Below, in pieces: positions 10,536 to 22,386 of a stretch of 64,000 bases of DNA (its first letter is position 1; each line of letters begins with the position of its first letter). Both the position numbers and the translations under genes were made by a program. The stretch comes from Marsupella aquatica. Taxonomy: Eukaryota; Marchantiophyta. Below the pieces are notes generated by a model. That model had not been told where the DNA came from and did no database searches. It saw nothing but the letters and a program-made list of their open reading frames with translations. The stretch covers positions 15,438,001-15,502,000 of the forward strand of contig OZ316895.1 of the NCBI GenBank assembly GCA_973895155.1. Direction: 5' to 3'.

Positions 10536-12479
10536 CAGATTAGATTAGCAGATAGGTTTGATTGAAAGTGTGAGGGCATATTTGGGTCGTCCATTGGTCC
10601 TGGCCGGCTGTGTCGTGCTACTGTGCTAGCTTGTGGAGCACAGCCCTGCCGGCCTGGCCGCCTGGGGGATAACTACTGTAGAGGTGGTGGTGACATTATT
10701 GGGGTGTGCAACTAGGGAATGGTGGGGGTTCAAAAACTGGGTCTCAGATTCTCAGTGCTGGTCCTGCTCTACTCACTCCTGACTCCCCGCTGGGGTCCAT
10801 AGCGGAAGGTGGGCCCATGGTAGAATGGTGAGCAAAAAACTGGGAAAGTTGTGGCACAGGGTGAAGGGAAAGGGCAGATAGGCTCCAAAAACCAAAATTC
10901 TTCTTTTGAAATGAAGTTCAGTAAATGACACTTCACATTTGACCACTTTTTTCTAAATTTTGGGGGGATGGGGACCAACCTGTGCTAAAGAAAGGAAGGG
11001 GGGGGGGGGGGTTTGTTTTGTTTTTATTTTTGTTGTCTCGGGGAAAGGGGGGGTGGGGAGGAAGGGTTTTTTTGTATTTTTGTTAGTATTATGCTTTTCC
11101 GGGGGAGGTGGGTATGGCCTGCAGTGAAGGCAGGGCAAAAGGCACCCGGGTGGGGCTTATATGGGGAGGAAGGTAGGAGGGCGTGGTATAAAAAAATTGC
11201 TTTTTGATTTGGAGTTTTGGGGGAGGGGGTTCCTTTCTGTTTGTTTTTGTACCATGGGATGAATCCATGCCCTCACCCTGTGCCCTACAGTAGCTCCTGA
11301 AACCCTTCCTTCCCCTCCCAAAATAGAAGAAAGCCTTCCCTCGCACGCTACCTCACTCCATGGCACCCCACGTCCACTGCCATCTGCCCTTTCCCTTCAC
11401 TTTGTGCCACAACTTTCAACTATGCTTCAACCATTATTTTAATCTGCGCAAGCAAACAACTCTATTTGTTAGCACATCTAGCCGTGTAATTTTGCTCAGT
11501 CATGACTTCTGATCAGAGGCGTGGAGGTTTTAAGAGGGAGGGGTATTCAAGAGGGAGGTACTGAGGTACAGTTTCCCTTAAATTCACTTTCACTAAAACA
11601 AAACTTGCCTAGCTAAGTAAGGGCTGTCCATAACAGATTCTTGTCCTTCTACAAGCAAGGCCCATGTTTGCAGGGCAAACAAAAGGGCCAAAAGTTGTGA
11701 CTCGTTTTTATTCAATCAAATTACCCTACCCTCATGACAAGATTGGTTTAGTCCTCATATGACTAGGCCTCTCATCCTAAACTATAATACACAGTTGTGC
11801 CACTTTTTAGAGTGGTCGTCATTCAGATTTGCAGGGCACAAAAATTAAAAAATCTGGTCAAACATAAGTAATAAAGCCAAAGTCTAAATTGAGTTTAGTG
11901 TGACACAAAAAGTTACACCATTGTCCAAGACAAACCAAATAATCACACAAGACACCCAAAACAGTGAAAGACTTTAATTAACACAATGCACAAGAATCAA
12001 TGCACTCGGATCAATCCATGCAAGTAAGTATTCTACATATTCAATATTGTGTGCAACTTAGTTTTGTATAATAGTGGTAAGAGGAGTTTAATTGCTAATA
12101 ATATTTTAATCACTTATCAATAAAAAATTGTTCTCCCAATATTTATGGTGATTTTCAGACTCATTTGCACTGTCATTTTTTCAATGCCAAAAAATAAAAG
12201 CAATGAGGCCCAAAGACATAGTGAAACATATGGCACGAGCATTGATGGCAAGCTCGATGGCAAGGTGTCGGGCGAGGGGCACACTTGCAATGTAGGGCAG
12301 CCCCTCGAAGGGCTCCAATCCCGCATGGGTGGGGAGGGGGGGGGGGAGGCGGGCAGTGAGCAAGTGGAGTGATGGTGAAATGGGGAAAAAAGGGAGGTTA
12401 AGGTTTAAAAGGAACATGAGAGAAAAAAGGTTAAAAAGGGGGGGAAAACACCTCTCATTTAGTTATACTTTTGTGGTTG
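10536..12479. other. Intergenic with homopolymer tracts
   Basis: No gene seen. G runs at about 10999-11011 and 12338-12352 and G/T- or G/A-rich stretches between 10990 and 11230 give spurious Pro-rich frames on the minus strand. Confidence 0.55.
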
Positions 12480-13740
12480 TCATAGCTGGTGTTTTGTGCA
12501 ATGACATTTTTTATCCAAGAAAATTTTTGTGCAAAAAGAAAAAAAGAAAAGGGACTTTTGTGGCTGCCATAGCTGGTATTTTGCACAATGATATCTTTCA
12601 CTCAACAAAAGGTTTTGTGCAATAATATATTTTACCAAATTTATTTATTTATTCAACGATATCTTTTGCACCATGATCTATTTCTCAACAACATCTTTAA
12701 CCAAACAACATCTTTTATGCAACGCATGGGGATTGAAAGGATAGTGACAGAATGGTCATCTATGCTAAACCCTAAAACCCTAAACCTGAAACCGATAATA
12801 TCACTTGCGCCAATGTATAGAGTGGTCGCCATTCAAACGCAAGAGCATTTTGGGTTAAAAAAACAAAACAAAGAAAAAGACTCACTTCTTCTCTCCTTGA
12901 CTTTTTACTTCATAACTCTTTCACATAACGACAACTTGGGTGAAACAACACCTTTTTTCTTATAACATCATTTACTTCACAATATCTTTGGCAAAATGAC
13001 ACATTTTTCTTATCAACACATGTTTCACATAATGGCATCTTTGGCAAAAAAAATTCTTAACTACATCTTTTTTACTTCATGACATCTTTCACATAACAAC
13101 ATCTTGGGCGACACGACATCTTTTTTCTTAATGACATCTTTTGTGCAACGCACAGGTATTTTCCCTCAATGATGTCTTGGCCGACACGACATCTTGGCTG
13201 ATATGAATTTTTTTTCTTGACGACATCTTGGCTGACATGGCATCTTTTTTCTCAACATCTTCTAGACTTGGCCGACACGACATCTTTTTTTCTCAACGAC
13301 TCCTTTTCTCTCAACGATCTCTTGGCCGACACGATATCTTTTCTCTCCATTCATGACCTCTTGGCCAACAAAACTTTTTTTCTCTCAACGACCTCTTGGC
13401 CGACATGACATGTTTTCTCTCCATGACCTCTTGGCCAACACGACATATTTTCTCTCCATGACCTCTTGGCCAACACGACAACTTTTCTCTCAATGACCTC
13501 TTGGCCGACACGACATCTTTTTTCTCAACGACTTCTTTTTTCTCAACGACTTCTTTTCTCTCAACGACTTCTTTTCTCTCAATGACCTCTTGGCCGACGC
13601 GACATCTTTCCTTTCCACTACCTCTTGGCCGACACGACATCTTTTGTCTCAACGACCTCTTGGCCGACACGACATCTTTTTTTCTCAACGACCTCTTGGC
13701 CGACATGACTTCTTTTGTGCAACGCACAGGTATTGAGCTG
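12480..13740. repeat. Minisatellite, ~36 bp unit
   Basis: Degenerate at 12480-13200 ('acatcttt' words at ~20-40 bp spacing), then tight at 13255-13720. The core unit is about 36 bp: 'gacctcttggccgacacgac' followed by 'atctttt..ctcaac'. At least ten copies occur, with internal expansion of the 'ttctttt(t)ctcaacgac' subunit at 13520-13580. Frames on both strands are artefacts of the periodicity. The array is bounded by 'gtgcaacgcacaggtatt' at about 13143 and 13717. Confidence 0.9.
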
Positions 13741-15351
13741 GTACAGTCATAAGTTGTGGCAATCCATATGAGAGGCTAATCATCACATCTAATCATAACT
13801 ATATGACACATCTACATTAAGTATAACTTTTATTTTAGATAAGATAGACTAGTCACATCTAGTAGTAATTTAATATCTCATTTAATCATAAGTTTCATCT
13901 TAGATAATATAGACCAGTCATATCAAACACTATATCCAATCCCATCATATTGTCTGTTTGTAAAATGCTGGGTGCAATCTTCAACTTTCAACTTGCAGAC
14001 TGAATTTTTGGTGCAGTTGGATTTTAAAAGGAAGGGTTCATAGTAGATACAGGAATGGGGATCTGGGGATGGGCTCCAATCAGCCACATGTGCAGTTGCA
14101 CACCGATGGGAAAGGAGGGAGCACAAGAACTTGAGAAATGCATGAGGGACAAAAAGACAGTAGGAGGGATCGGGTCAGGTTTACATGTGTGCTGGCTTGC
14201 AGTCGAGTGAGTACAAAGGTGTACAGAGTGGAGTACACAGACATGTAAGTTACAGTGCTAAGGTGAAGGGAGAGAAAGAAATTGGTACATTTTCCCACTA
14301 TGGGCTGTCCGGAAACAACCCCATCTTAGCGAGGGCAGCTGAGTTAGGCCGCATCCATTCTACATGGACACAGAATTTCACAAAAAAATTAATTCCAAAT
14401 TATTATTTTTGGCAAAATTTTAGATTTTTTCTTTTAGATTTTTTTGGTTTGTGCACCTACCTGGACGAGGTCGAGGGAAAGGTCAACCAAGATTGGGCCA
14501 ATCTCAGCTGCCCAGCTGAGATGCACAGAGGTGCAAAGGCCCATCTCTACTACTTTAGTTGAAATTCACAAAAACTGACTAAAGGGCAAAAAGATTGATA
14601 AGTGATGAAGTAGTGGACTCCATTTTAGGCACGGTCTCAGCTCCTGCCTAAGCTGCCCTGTCCTGGCCCTGTTTACACTGCAAAACAATAAACAAAAGAA
14701 AATTTTAAAACATCTGCCTTCTGTTGTGAGACCATGCCTGGACTCCATGAAGCTCCCGATCTGTCAATTCAGGATCAACATACGATCGTTGATAATGACT
14801 GGGCTTTGCCTCAACCAGCTAAACTTTGACACCTTCATGATGTGGACGAAATGCATCAAAATTCTGATGGTTCTATTCTTCAACAGCGCCCCACCTCTGA
14901 TGGACATACAGGTCAGGCTAAGGAGCCCAGTGACACTGACATGGTATTTGAGATTTCTAGATGCGATAATCTCTACGAGTTTGATTTATAAGGCCCTTTC
15001 TAGGTCTCTGGAATCAGGGATCTCGCAAATCAAGTGGTCAAGATGATTGCTTTCAAGCGTTGAAGTACGTTTTACGAAGTTGAAGTAACAGTGATCATGA
15101 TTTAGTCACTGCAATCCATAAAATATTGCTAGACTTCAGAGATGAGGCACACGGTGAAGTCACTAAGTTAATGAAAAAATGAGAGGCAAACCGCAAAGTG
15201 CTGAAGGTGTGTCTTACTTTCCTTATACTTGAGACGATCATTTTGGTAAAACATACATCATTATTTTGTTGTCATCTAAATGTAGGTAGATGTGACAAGC
15301 AGTGACAAAAGACACGAGAAAAACAAGAGAAATCTCACCTCGCTTCCAGTA
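13741..15351. other. Intergenic; degenerate coding-like stretch
   Basis: Mostly AT-rich. At about 14740-15050 one plus-strand frame reads a hydrophilic acidic stretch (EAPDLSIQDQHTIVDNDW ... KEPSDTDMVFEISRCDNL) interrupted by stops, suggesting a decayed coding fragment of unknown origin. No complete gene. Confidence 0.35.
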
Positions 15352-15604
15352 TTTTCTCTAATAGCCTTGAGATTGACTTAAAAATAAACTAAGAAAATTT
15401 GTTATTTGCCTTATTTTTAGTATTTTTAGATGTTGCAATCAAAATGTAATGGTTTCCAGAAAATAAAATGAGATTAGACTCTTTGGGTCTAAACCATGAA
15501 AAATAATTGGCCCATGTCATCAATTGCAACATCTAAAAATCCCAAAACTAAGGCAAACAATGAACTTTCTTAGTCTAAATCAATCTTGAGGCTATAGGAG
15601 AAAA
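15352..15604. mobile_element. MITE-like element with ~85 bp inverted ends
   Basis: About 253 bp. The left arm (15352-15438) starts 'ttttctctaatagcc' and ends 'tttttagatgttgcaat'. The reverse complement of the right arm (about 15524-15604) starts 'ttttctcctatagcc' and also ends 'tttttagatgttgcaat'. Arms agree over most of their length with scattered substitutions and a small indel. The middle is a non-coding AT-rich spacer. No transposase is present, so it is non-autonomous; a target-site duplication is not obvious. Confidence 0.75.
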
Positions 15605-17469
15605 CATTTGATACGAGGAGATGTTCCGCATGTTGCTAGCTTGTTGTTGCTGTTTTTCTATAATAGAAAATATATGATGAGATATCAATGAGCCTAATAT
15701 ATGTGGTGTTATGTATGACAAGGTCAGGGTGACAAGATTATCTGACATGAAAAGTATGGATTCATACTGGGATTCATGTTGGATCAATAATTGGAAATAT
15801 TTCTTTCAATTGAGAATTGCATTCACATGTATGAATGAAGGTAAATTAATCACCTCCCACAATGGGAAACCAAAGAATGATAAGTATGTAGGTGACTCTA
15901 ACTATGGGAAAGGATAAAATGGTACTCAAATTTTGCAAGGCTAGTATACATCCATCCAGCTCCATGGTGATGTCCATGTCTTTACTTCCAACTAAAATCC
16001 ATGGTGATGTCCATGTACTTTACTTCCAACTAAAAGGACCATTATGAGCCCTATGTGAAACTTTTTGAACCACTAAGGAAGTGATTTTATCTTTTTGGCT
16101 TTCGAAGGGTGAAAACAAAAACTATTTGTTGATGAAGCCGTCGCTGTTGAACTTTAGCTGCTGCTAAAGTTCAAACCTGGGCTAGAACAGTTGTACAGAT
16201 ACATGTTACCAATGGCTCCCTTCGGAGGAGGAAGTGGTAAATTAATATAAGAAATCAACATCTAGCGAGAGTTACGTTTCTTACTTCGAATCAAAGGACC
16301 AGAACAAGGAAAGAATGACAACAATGTTGTCTTTCTGAACACAGGATAACTCGTCAAGAGCACTCTCCGTAGCACTCCATCAAAACAACATTCCATGGTA
16401 GTAATCTTAGCTACGACCAAAGGGATTTCAAACTCACATCGTCTAGGCAATATACTCTACTTGTATTAAATTACCTTTGTACATTGGTAAGCCATCAGGA
16501 AAACTGTTCGTCTTGGGCCTAAACCAAAACAACAGACCACAGCAATAATATAACTAGCCCAGGGACCCAAAGCGTCTAAAAGTCAAGGCGTCTCGGGCAG
16601 TAGACATTTTGACATTAGAGTTTTCATGGGAAGGCCCTCCACTCATGTTGTTCCTGCTCTTGATCAGTGGGATCAAGATCTATAGAAACTGGCTCGTTAG
16701 ATTGGGCTCATGATATCACAACTAATAGTATCGACAGTGATAAATCCAACCCTCGCAATTATGTATAGTTCATAAGACAAGCCCCTCAAACCTCATTAGG
16801 CAACAACAAAAAATTCAAAACACGGGCTAAGCTGTAGCACAAAAGTTTATGTACAGAACTTTGGAGAGGTAAAATTTTAGGCCCTCTGAATATGATCTCC
16901 TCTACTACCTTGTTATGGTTAGAACTTTAGCTGTTCCTTTCTTGCAGGCCGTCCTGAAAACATCCAACATGGCGGGGCAGAGTTAGCCTCACCCAATGTT
17001 CAATTCTTATCGTTAACGTTCACCTCAATTTGGACAGGACCTCAGTAAAGCCAACTTCGAACTGATTGCTCGAGTCACAACTACAAATGATCTAAAGACC
17101 TTAGTAAGGACCACAAGCGCAATCATAAGTCTCATCAAGTAGCAGTTCTTGCACGGCGAGTTTTATTGCCGAGGACCTGGCAGAAAACAACGAATGACTA
17201 CATATTCCTACAAGACCTGGACAGCATGCACACATATATATAGAGAAGAGCCAAAAAGGACTCCCATACCAGAAGATGACTGCTAAGAATTGGAGGGGGA
17301 CGCCGTGGCAAAACAGGCAATTTCGTTGGCCTCCCTGAACCAGAGCCCGCTACCCTCAAGCCTTCCAATGTCAATGCCTGTCGAATAAAAAAGTGAAGTC
17401 CATAGGACAAGGTGAGTTTTAAGAGAACACAACCCTAGGGAAAACAATTTACCCAACTCGCGCAAACGA
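15605..17469. other. Intergenic, downstream of phosphatase gene
   Basis: Contains a ~42 bp direct repeat ('catggtgatgtccatgt' twice, 15960-16037). Minus-strand open segments at 17198-17507 might be a further 3' exon of the phosphatase gene (possible acceptor CAG near 17380), but its frame cannot be decided. Otherwise no gene. Confidence 0.45.
16147..16174. repeat. Perfect 12 bp hairpin
   Basis: 'ttgaactttagc', a 4 nt 'tgct' loop, then the exact reverse complement 'gctaaagttcaa'. It is isolated in intergenic DNA with no following T tract or gene to suggest terminator or microRNA function. Confidence 0.8.
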
Positions 17470-19526
17470 TCACTCAATACGAAGGACAGGGTGAGCCTCC
17501 CTTCCATGGGTGAGTACCTCTAGTGTCCGCTTCCGTTCAGTATACTGAAGGCCCCATCCGTCATGTGAGAACCTGGCAACTGCCTCCGCCCTTCTTTTTC
17601 CACTCCTATCGGCAGACTTCAACGTTGGTGGCCTGTAAACTATTCCCCCTTGGATGACACCTCGGTCGTCACCTCCCATCACTGCAATATTTGATGACAA
17701 CCCTATTCCCCTACTTCTTGTCCGCCCTCGGAACCGACTTCTTTCTTCTGTCTCACTCGCACCATAGATTACTCCACCTTCTGTCATGTCTGAGATGTTC
17801 TGTCCGCTAATAGTAAGTCTGCTTAAATGGCTGCCGGTGTTAATCAATGCCACTAATCCACTGCTCCCATGACGTCGTCCTTGAGTATCATCAGAATGAT
17901 CATCATGTCCAATGCTGATATTGGGAGACCCTGTGTGATAACCCGGTGAGCTGAAGCTGTGTGTTGTATCACCCAAACGGTCTCCTTTCATGTTTGTGAC
18001 CATCGCTTCATCGCTTTGTTCCATATTAATTGGAGGGGGTAGTAATCGGAGGCGGAAAGTTGGGTGCTTTATGGTGCGGATTCCCTGGTCAGACAATTGA
18101 GTCAATAATTATAGTGATCAGGATTAAGACAAGCAAAGCATAAAGCTGAAGTTGATCAAATTCAGAGCATGACGCCATCAGATTGTTATACACGTGCCTG
18201 CCATAACCAGTTTGGGATCACATAAGGTATTTCAATGTCTCCTCGGAAAGCTTCCACGAATTGTGACTCCTCTCGAGAAATTTCTCCTGATTTCTGAAAG
18301 CTACAGAATTCTCCCGCTGAAGTCGAAAGATTCCAACTCTGAAGTTTACGAAAGCACATCACCTGTCCACCCGTCCGCAAATCAGCTCAATTCAAATTAC
18401 CACCGCAGACCTTTTGTACATCAAAGGAGAAGGAGAACAAGCATTCAGCCTCTGATGACAAGGCTAGGAACAAACAATTTTTCTTTGGGCCCTTCTCAGA
18501 AGTTTCGCAATTTCATTCGGGCAAACAAAAACAACGGGAGGCTTTGAAGAGCTTACCACAAGTCCAGTCACGTGAGTACCATCCAGACAATGAAGGTACA
18601 GTGGAAAGTTCTCCGGACGGATCATAATTTGTAAAATTTGTAGAACTTTAGCTGTTGACAGAGTTACTTCATCCTGCAACATAACCCAACCCCACCCCAG
18701 TCTTCCCCCATCATGAGCTGGCAAGCGCTTCAAAATCAGAAGAGGTGTATAATCTAAATTTTGAAGTGGTGTCTGTACATAGAGGAGATGTGTACGTAGG
18801 AAGGTAAGATCTGTCTTTGACCACATTCTTCAGTCCCTGATGCCTAGTCGGAAAAAGAAGTCTAGAGGAGTTACCGCAAGCATCTGGCCAATTGGCTAAA
18901 TATACGATGTCGAATCCAATTTCCTTCTGCAGACCAATGGGGGAGAAGAGACAACTGTATATCTACCTGCCTGCCTCACCTGAAACTTATCCACATAAAA
19001 ATGTTTGTTTGTGATCCCCTCGTGCTCACAGAAATTTCGCATATCTCGATTAGGGTGTGGCTCCGGAGTCATCGACACAATAGTCTTAAGATGCAGCCTC
19101 CGTAGAAAACGGTAATTCTTCAGGGTTGGATAAGACCCTCTGAAGTGAACCACACCAAAACACACCAAAAAACCCCAGCATTTGGTAAGGACAGCCCAAG
19201 CCTCCAATTCACACAAGAATTCTTGTAGGAAAAGAACTACATCGACATAAACCCTTGTCCCCAAGATCTCTTCACACACAGTGACCAAAACATATGCTAC
19301 AACCCAAAGCCCCAACATCGTAACCACATTCACACTGTAGCTGTGTAGCTGCTGGCACGTTAGATTTCCGAACAGCTCTGAGATGAAGAAAGAATGCATC
19401 CATGCATCTGAAAAGGGAAATCATTCATTCCGTGAGCAAGGCAGGGCAAGGCAAGGTTAACCTGTACACAAACTCCTCCACAATTGTGTAACGGAAAGGA
19501 GGGATGAGCTGAGGCAGCATCGCCAT
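17470..19526 (-). CDS. Oca6-type atypical tyrosine phosphatase-like protein
   Basis: Five exons by phase and consensus: 19526-19462, 19139-18980, 18673-18557, 18362-18198 and 18084-17470, about 373 aa. Exon 1 starts MAMLPQLIPPFRYTIVEE; exon 2 gives RGSYPTLKNYRFLRRLHLKT and VSMTPEP; exon 3 gives the loop HCLDGTHVTG (Cys about 104). This matches the fungal/plant Oca (SIW14-like) branch of dual-specificity phosphatases. In the CX5R signature the Arg position is Val (C-LDGTH-V), so classical cysteine phosphatase chemistry is doubtful and a pseudophosphatase or altered-specificity role is likely. Residues about 185-373 form a Gly/Ser/Arg-rich, probably disordered tail. An upstream in-frame TGA fixes the start. 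The fourth intron keeps phase only with a GC donor (CAG|GCACGT). The 3' end is less sure: a GTACTC donor after TLE could lead to another exon near 17380. Confidence 0.83.
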
Positions 19527-20214
19527 GACTGCAGCCTTCGTTCTATCCTCTTGTCAAAGCCTTAATCATGCCGATCAACTCCATCTCTATGGGTGAAACC
19601 ACACAACTCAGCAGTAGACCGACCCCCAAGAATCACAAGACCACGAAGAAGCCCATGGAGGAGGCGGACATCAAAAGCAAGGCACCAAAGTGGATCAGGT
19701 GAAGTGTGAGCAAATTTTTATTTCTTGATTTTAAATTTGAGGTTTATTCCGGAAGAACCCCGTGGATGGAGCTAGTAGGCCGAGAACGGTAGAAAGGCCC
19801 AGAACGGCAAGCAATAGAGACCAAAGTCAGAGACCAGGGAAGCATCCCACAGCAGGAACCCATCGTGAAGAAAGGAGAGACCCGGCACCCATACGAAGCA
19901 CAGTGGAGTCAGTAATCTACGAAGCACAAAGCCAGAGCCCCATCAAACAGCCCAACCCCTTCCAGATTTATGTCGCAGGTAGCGATTTAGAGTAGGGGAC
20001 CTTGGACGAGAACCCGGTGCGTTAATTAAGGTCGTGAGGGTTGTATTTTGCTTTTTGGGGCTTTAGGCAGCTGCCAGGTTAGCACTTTTGGCCTTGATGA
20101 TGATATCTCATTAAAAAATAACTGTATATTTATTCGGTCTTCCGTCTGCAATCTGACGGCTTTTTCTCCTGGGATAGATACTTATGGAGAGTGTTTGGGA
20201 CAACGGTTTCAAAT
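19527..20214. other. Intergenic upstream of phosphatase gene
   Basis: The first few hundred bases are the likely promoter and 5' UTR of the minus-strand phosphatase gene. A plus-strand frame at 19762-19995 is Arg/Pro-rich with no domain. No other feature. Confidence 0.4.
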
Positions 20215-20290
20215 TCAAAATCTAGATAAACTGAGTCTTATAATGAAAAATTTAAAATCCAGATAAACTGAGTCTTGTAATGAAAGATGA
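20215..20290. repeat. ~45 bp direct tandem repeat
   Basis: 'agataaactgagtctt' followed by 'taatgaaa' occurs twice in adjacent units, differing by a few bases. Confidence 0.8.
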
Positions 20291-20349
20291 AAATACTCAG
20301 AGAACTTTAATATATCAATGTTTCTGATCTTAACGAACAGGTAAAGAAC

Positions 20350-20424
20350 GGGGCTAATCCCTTAATGGGATAAAAAATATCCCATATATAGGGTCACCTT
20401 TATATCCCATTAAGGGATAGCCCT
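20350..20424. repeat. Inverted repeat, 22 bp arms
   Basis: The left arm 'ggggctaatcccttaatggg' pairs with the right arm 'cccattaagggatagccct' with about one mismatch, around a ~30 bp spacer that itself contains 'tatcccatatata'. Nested 'cccttaatggg' and 'cccattaaggg' palindromes make this a strong hairpin. It may be the core of a small MITE. Confidence 0.75.
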
Positions 20425-22386
20425 GGTCCTTAATCGTACACCTAATTCACTCCCATCTGTTGTTTTGGAGAATATTGAAAGCTGCATCCAGTCATCAACA
20501 CAAATTCTATTCTGAAGGAGCCCAGTCATCAACATAAGTTGGATACTGAAGGAGCCAAGCTAGGCATTAGGATCTCATTTTGTGTTTTGGGCAGGTGGCA
20601 CTTATGGCTTGGTTAGAAGCCTCCTCATAGCAAATGTTTGTAGGGTCGCATTATGACTCTTAGATCTATGTATGATCAAATCTGACTATTTATTTTGGCC
20701 AATAATAAATTAATTAAAAACTCTTTTAGCATTTGGCAACTCACTGGCCCTAGGAGGAAGTGTCCTAAGGTCCAACTCGCATGTGCGAGGCCTTCTGTTT
20801 TCCGGCCCTAAGCACTCCCTCAATGTTCAGATGAAAGCAGATCTCTTTGTCCAATAGTATCTTCTCCCTACTACTTTGTTTCACTACATGTGTCCCGAAG
20901 CTTTTGTTTTATTCCAAAGTCCCTTGCCCTCGGGACCCCAAAATCTTGCCGTCAGGCCTGGTGCATGAGGGGTTGCTGCCAAAAAGGTCTCGGTCATACA
21001 CATCCTCACACAACTCCAGTTGAGGGCTGCATTTTGAAGGACCTTTGCACAGGTGAGTTGGGCCAAAAATTCTGAAGAGGGTGTGGATCTAAGGAGATTC
21101 TTGACTATCGGAGGTTCAAATCTCTTGGGTCTTAGGACACACCTGGGTGTCTGGATCTCTCGTGAGGAGGGCACCAGCTGTTGAGGAGAACTTATCTGGT
21201 TGAGTGTGCTAATACCCACTTACTCCTCAAGGTTTCCAAACATTCTATTTGCCATAGGTGGGTAACCAAATGTTGCAATCGGAATAAGGATGAAATGAAG
21301 GTAGCACTCAAGAGATATTGCGAGGTCTAAATTATTTGTCTTAAAATTAAAAAGTGTAGAGTTTCAAAGTGGCAACAGTGGAAAGAATTTCAAAAATGAC
21401 AAAAGTGGACTCTTGTCTTCCATTGACAATTGATTAGTTATGCCTTAATTAAATAAATTCTTTGATACTCTTTGATAAAATCGTAGGTAGGGGGATCTCA
21501 ATCCACGTCAAATTTAGTACTCAACTTTCCTTCAAGTACAGTAGAATGCGGATCATGCCTTACCAAGTGGGGCCACACTAAAACCATCAAAATACTTGTA
21601 CCTGTTCTCACCTTTCATTTGCGCTCCGTAACACCTGTGTATTTCTGCTGAGAGCTGTGAGCTTTAGCAAACCAAGTCATCTAGGATGGGATCTCCATCC
21701 AATCCTAGTAAGTTTCAGATGCTCCTTGTATACATCAGGTTTTTTTTCCTCTAAGTACATGTTATCTTTAAAGTGCATGTTTCCATTAAATCCCATGCAA
21801 CGGTGAGAATCAATCTCATGTCAAATGTGTGTTTTCATAAATCCCCTGCAGCTTATAGCTCTCAGGAAGCCAGAATGCACCTCACGAGATTTCAATGAAA
21901 ATCTACGCAACAGTTCTGATGTGTTGCGCCATCGACTTTCACTAGAGAACAAGTGCCAAATTCATGTCATAGGTAATACAGTACAAGAGAGGATACGGAA
22001 ACGGAATTTGAAAAGTGAATATTTAAGGGAAACAGGTTAAGGACACATGCGTATAGCCTCCCTACTGAACGTGTCCATGTACTCTGGGAAAATATCAAAC
22101 GAGACCTTCATCATCGATATTGAAAACTTTTGTACAGGCCATTACACTAGTATCCTCGTCCATGTTTCTGGACATTTACCATTTTCTAAAAAGATATACC
22201 AATATATGTTACAACGTGGAAGGAGAGCTGCACCACTGCCTCAAATTGCTTTCATAAAAGCCCAGTAACATTTGCCTACTGTGAGATCCATTTGCCATGT
22301 GTGCAGATCCCATCTCACAAGCCAACCAACTCATCATCCTTGCAGCCTCCACTGCACCAACTTGCTTAGACAACAGCTGACCGTGA
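20425..22386. other. Intergenic, downstream of STN7
   Basis: Includes the 3' UTR of the minus-strand kinase gene at its right end. Open frames are short with no recognisable content. Confidence 0.5.

Noticed and set aside
10953-11366. Several Pro/Phe-rich frames on the minus strand
   Set aside because: Created by G and T homopolymer tracts.
12117-12417. Overlapping frames on both strands near a G tract
   Set aside because: Mutual shadows without conserved content.
13311-13727. Minus-strand frame encoding a 'repeat protein' (SAKRSLR repeats)
   Set aside because: Produced by a minisatellite whose ~36 bp unit is divisible by three; both strands are open and the copies are not under visible coding constraint.
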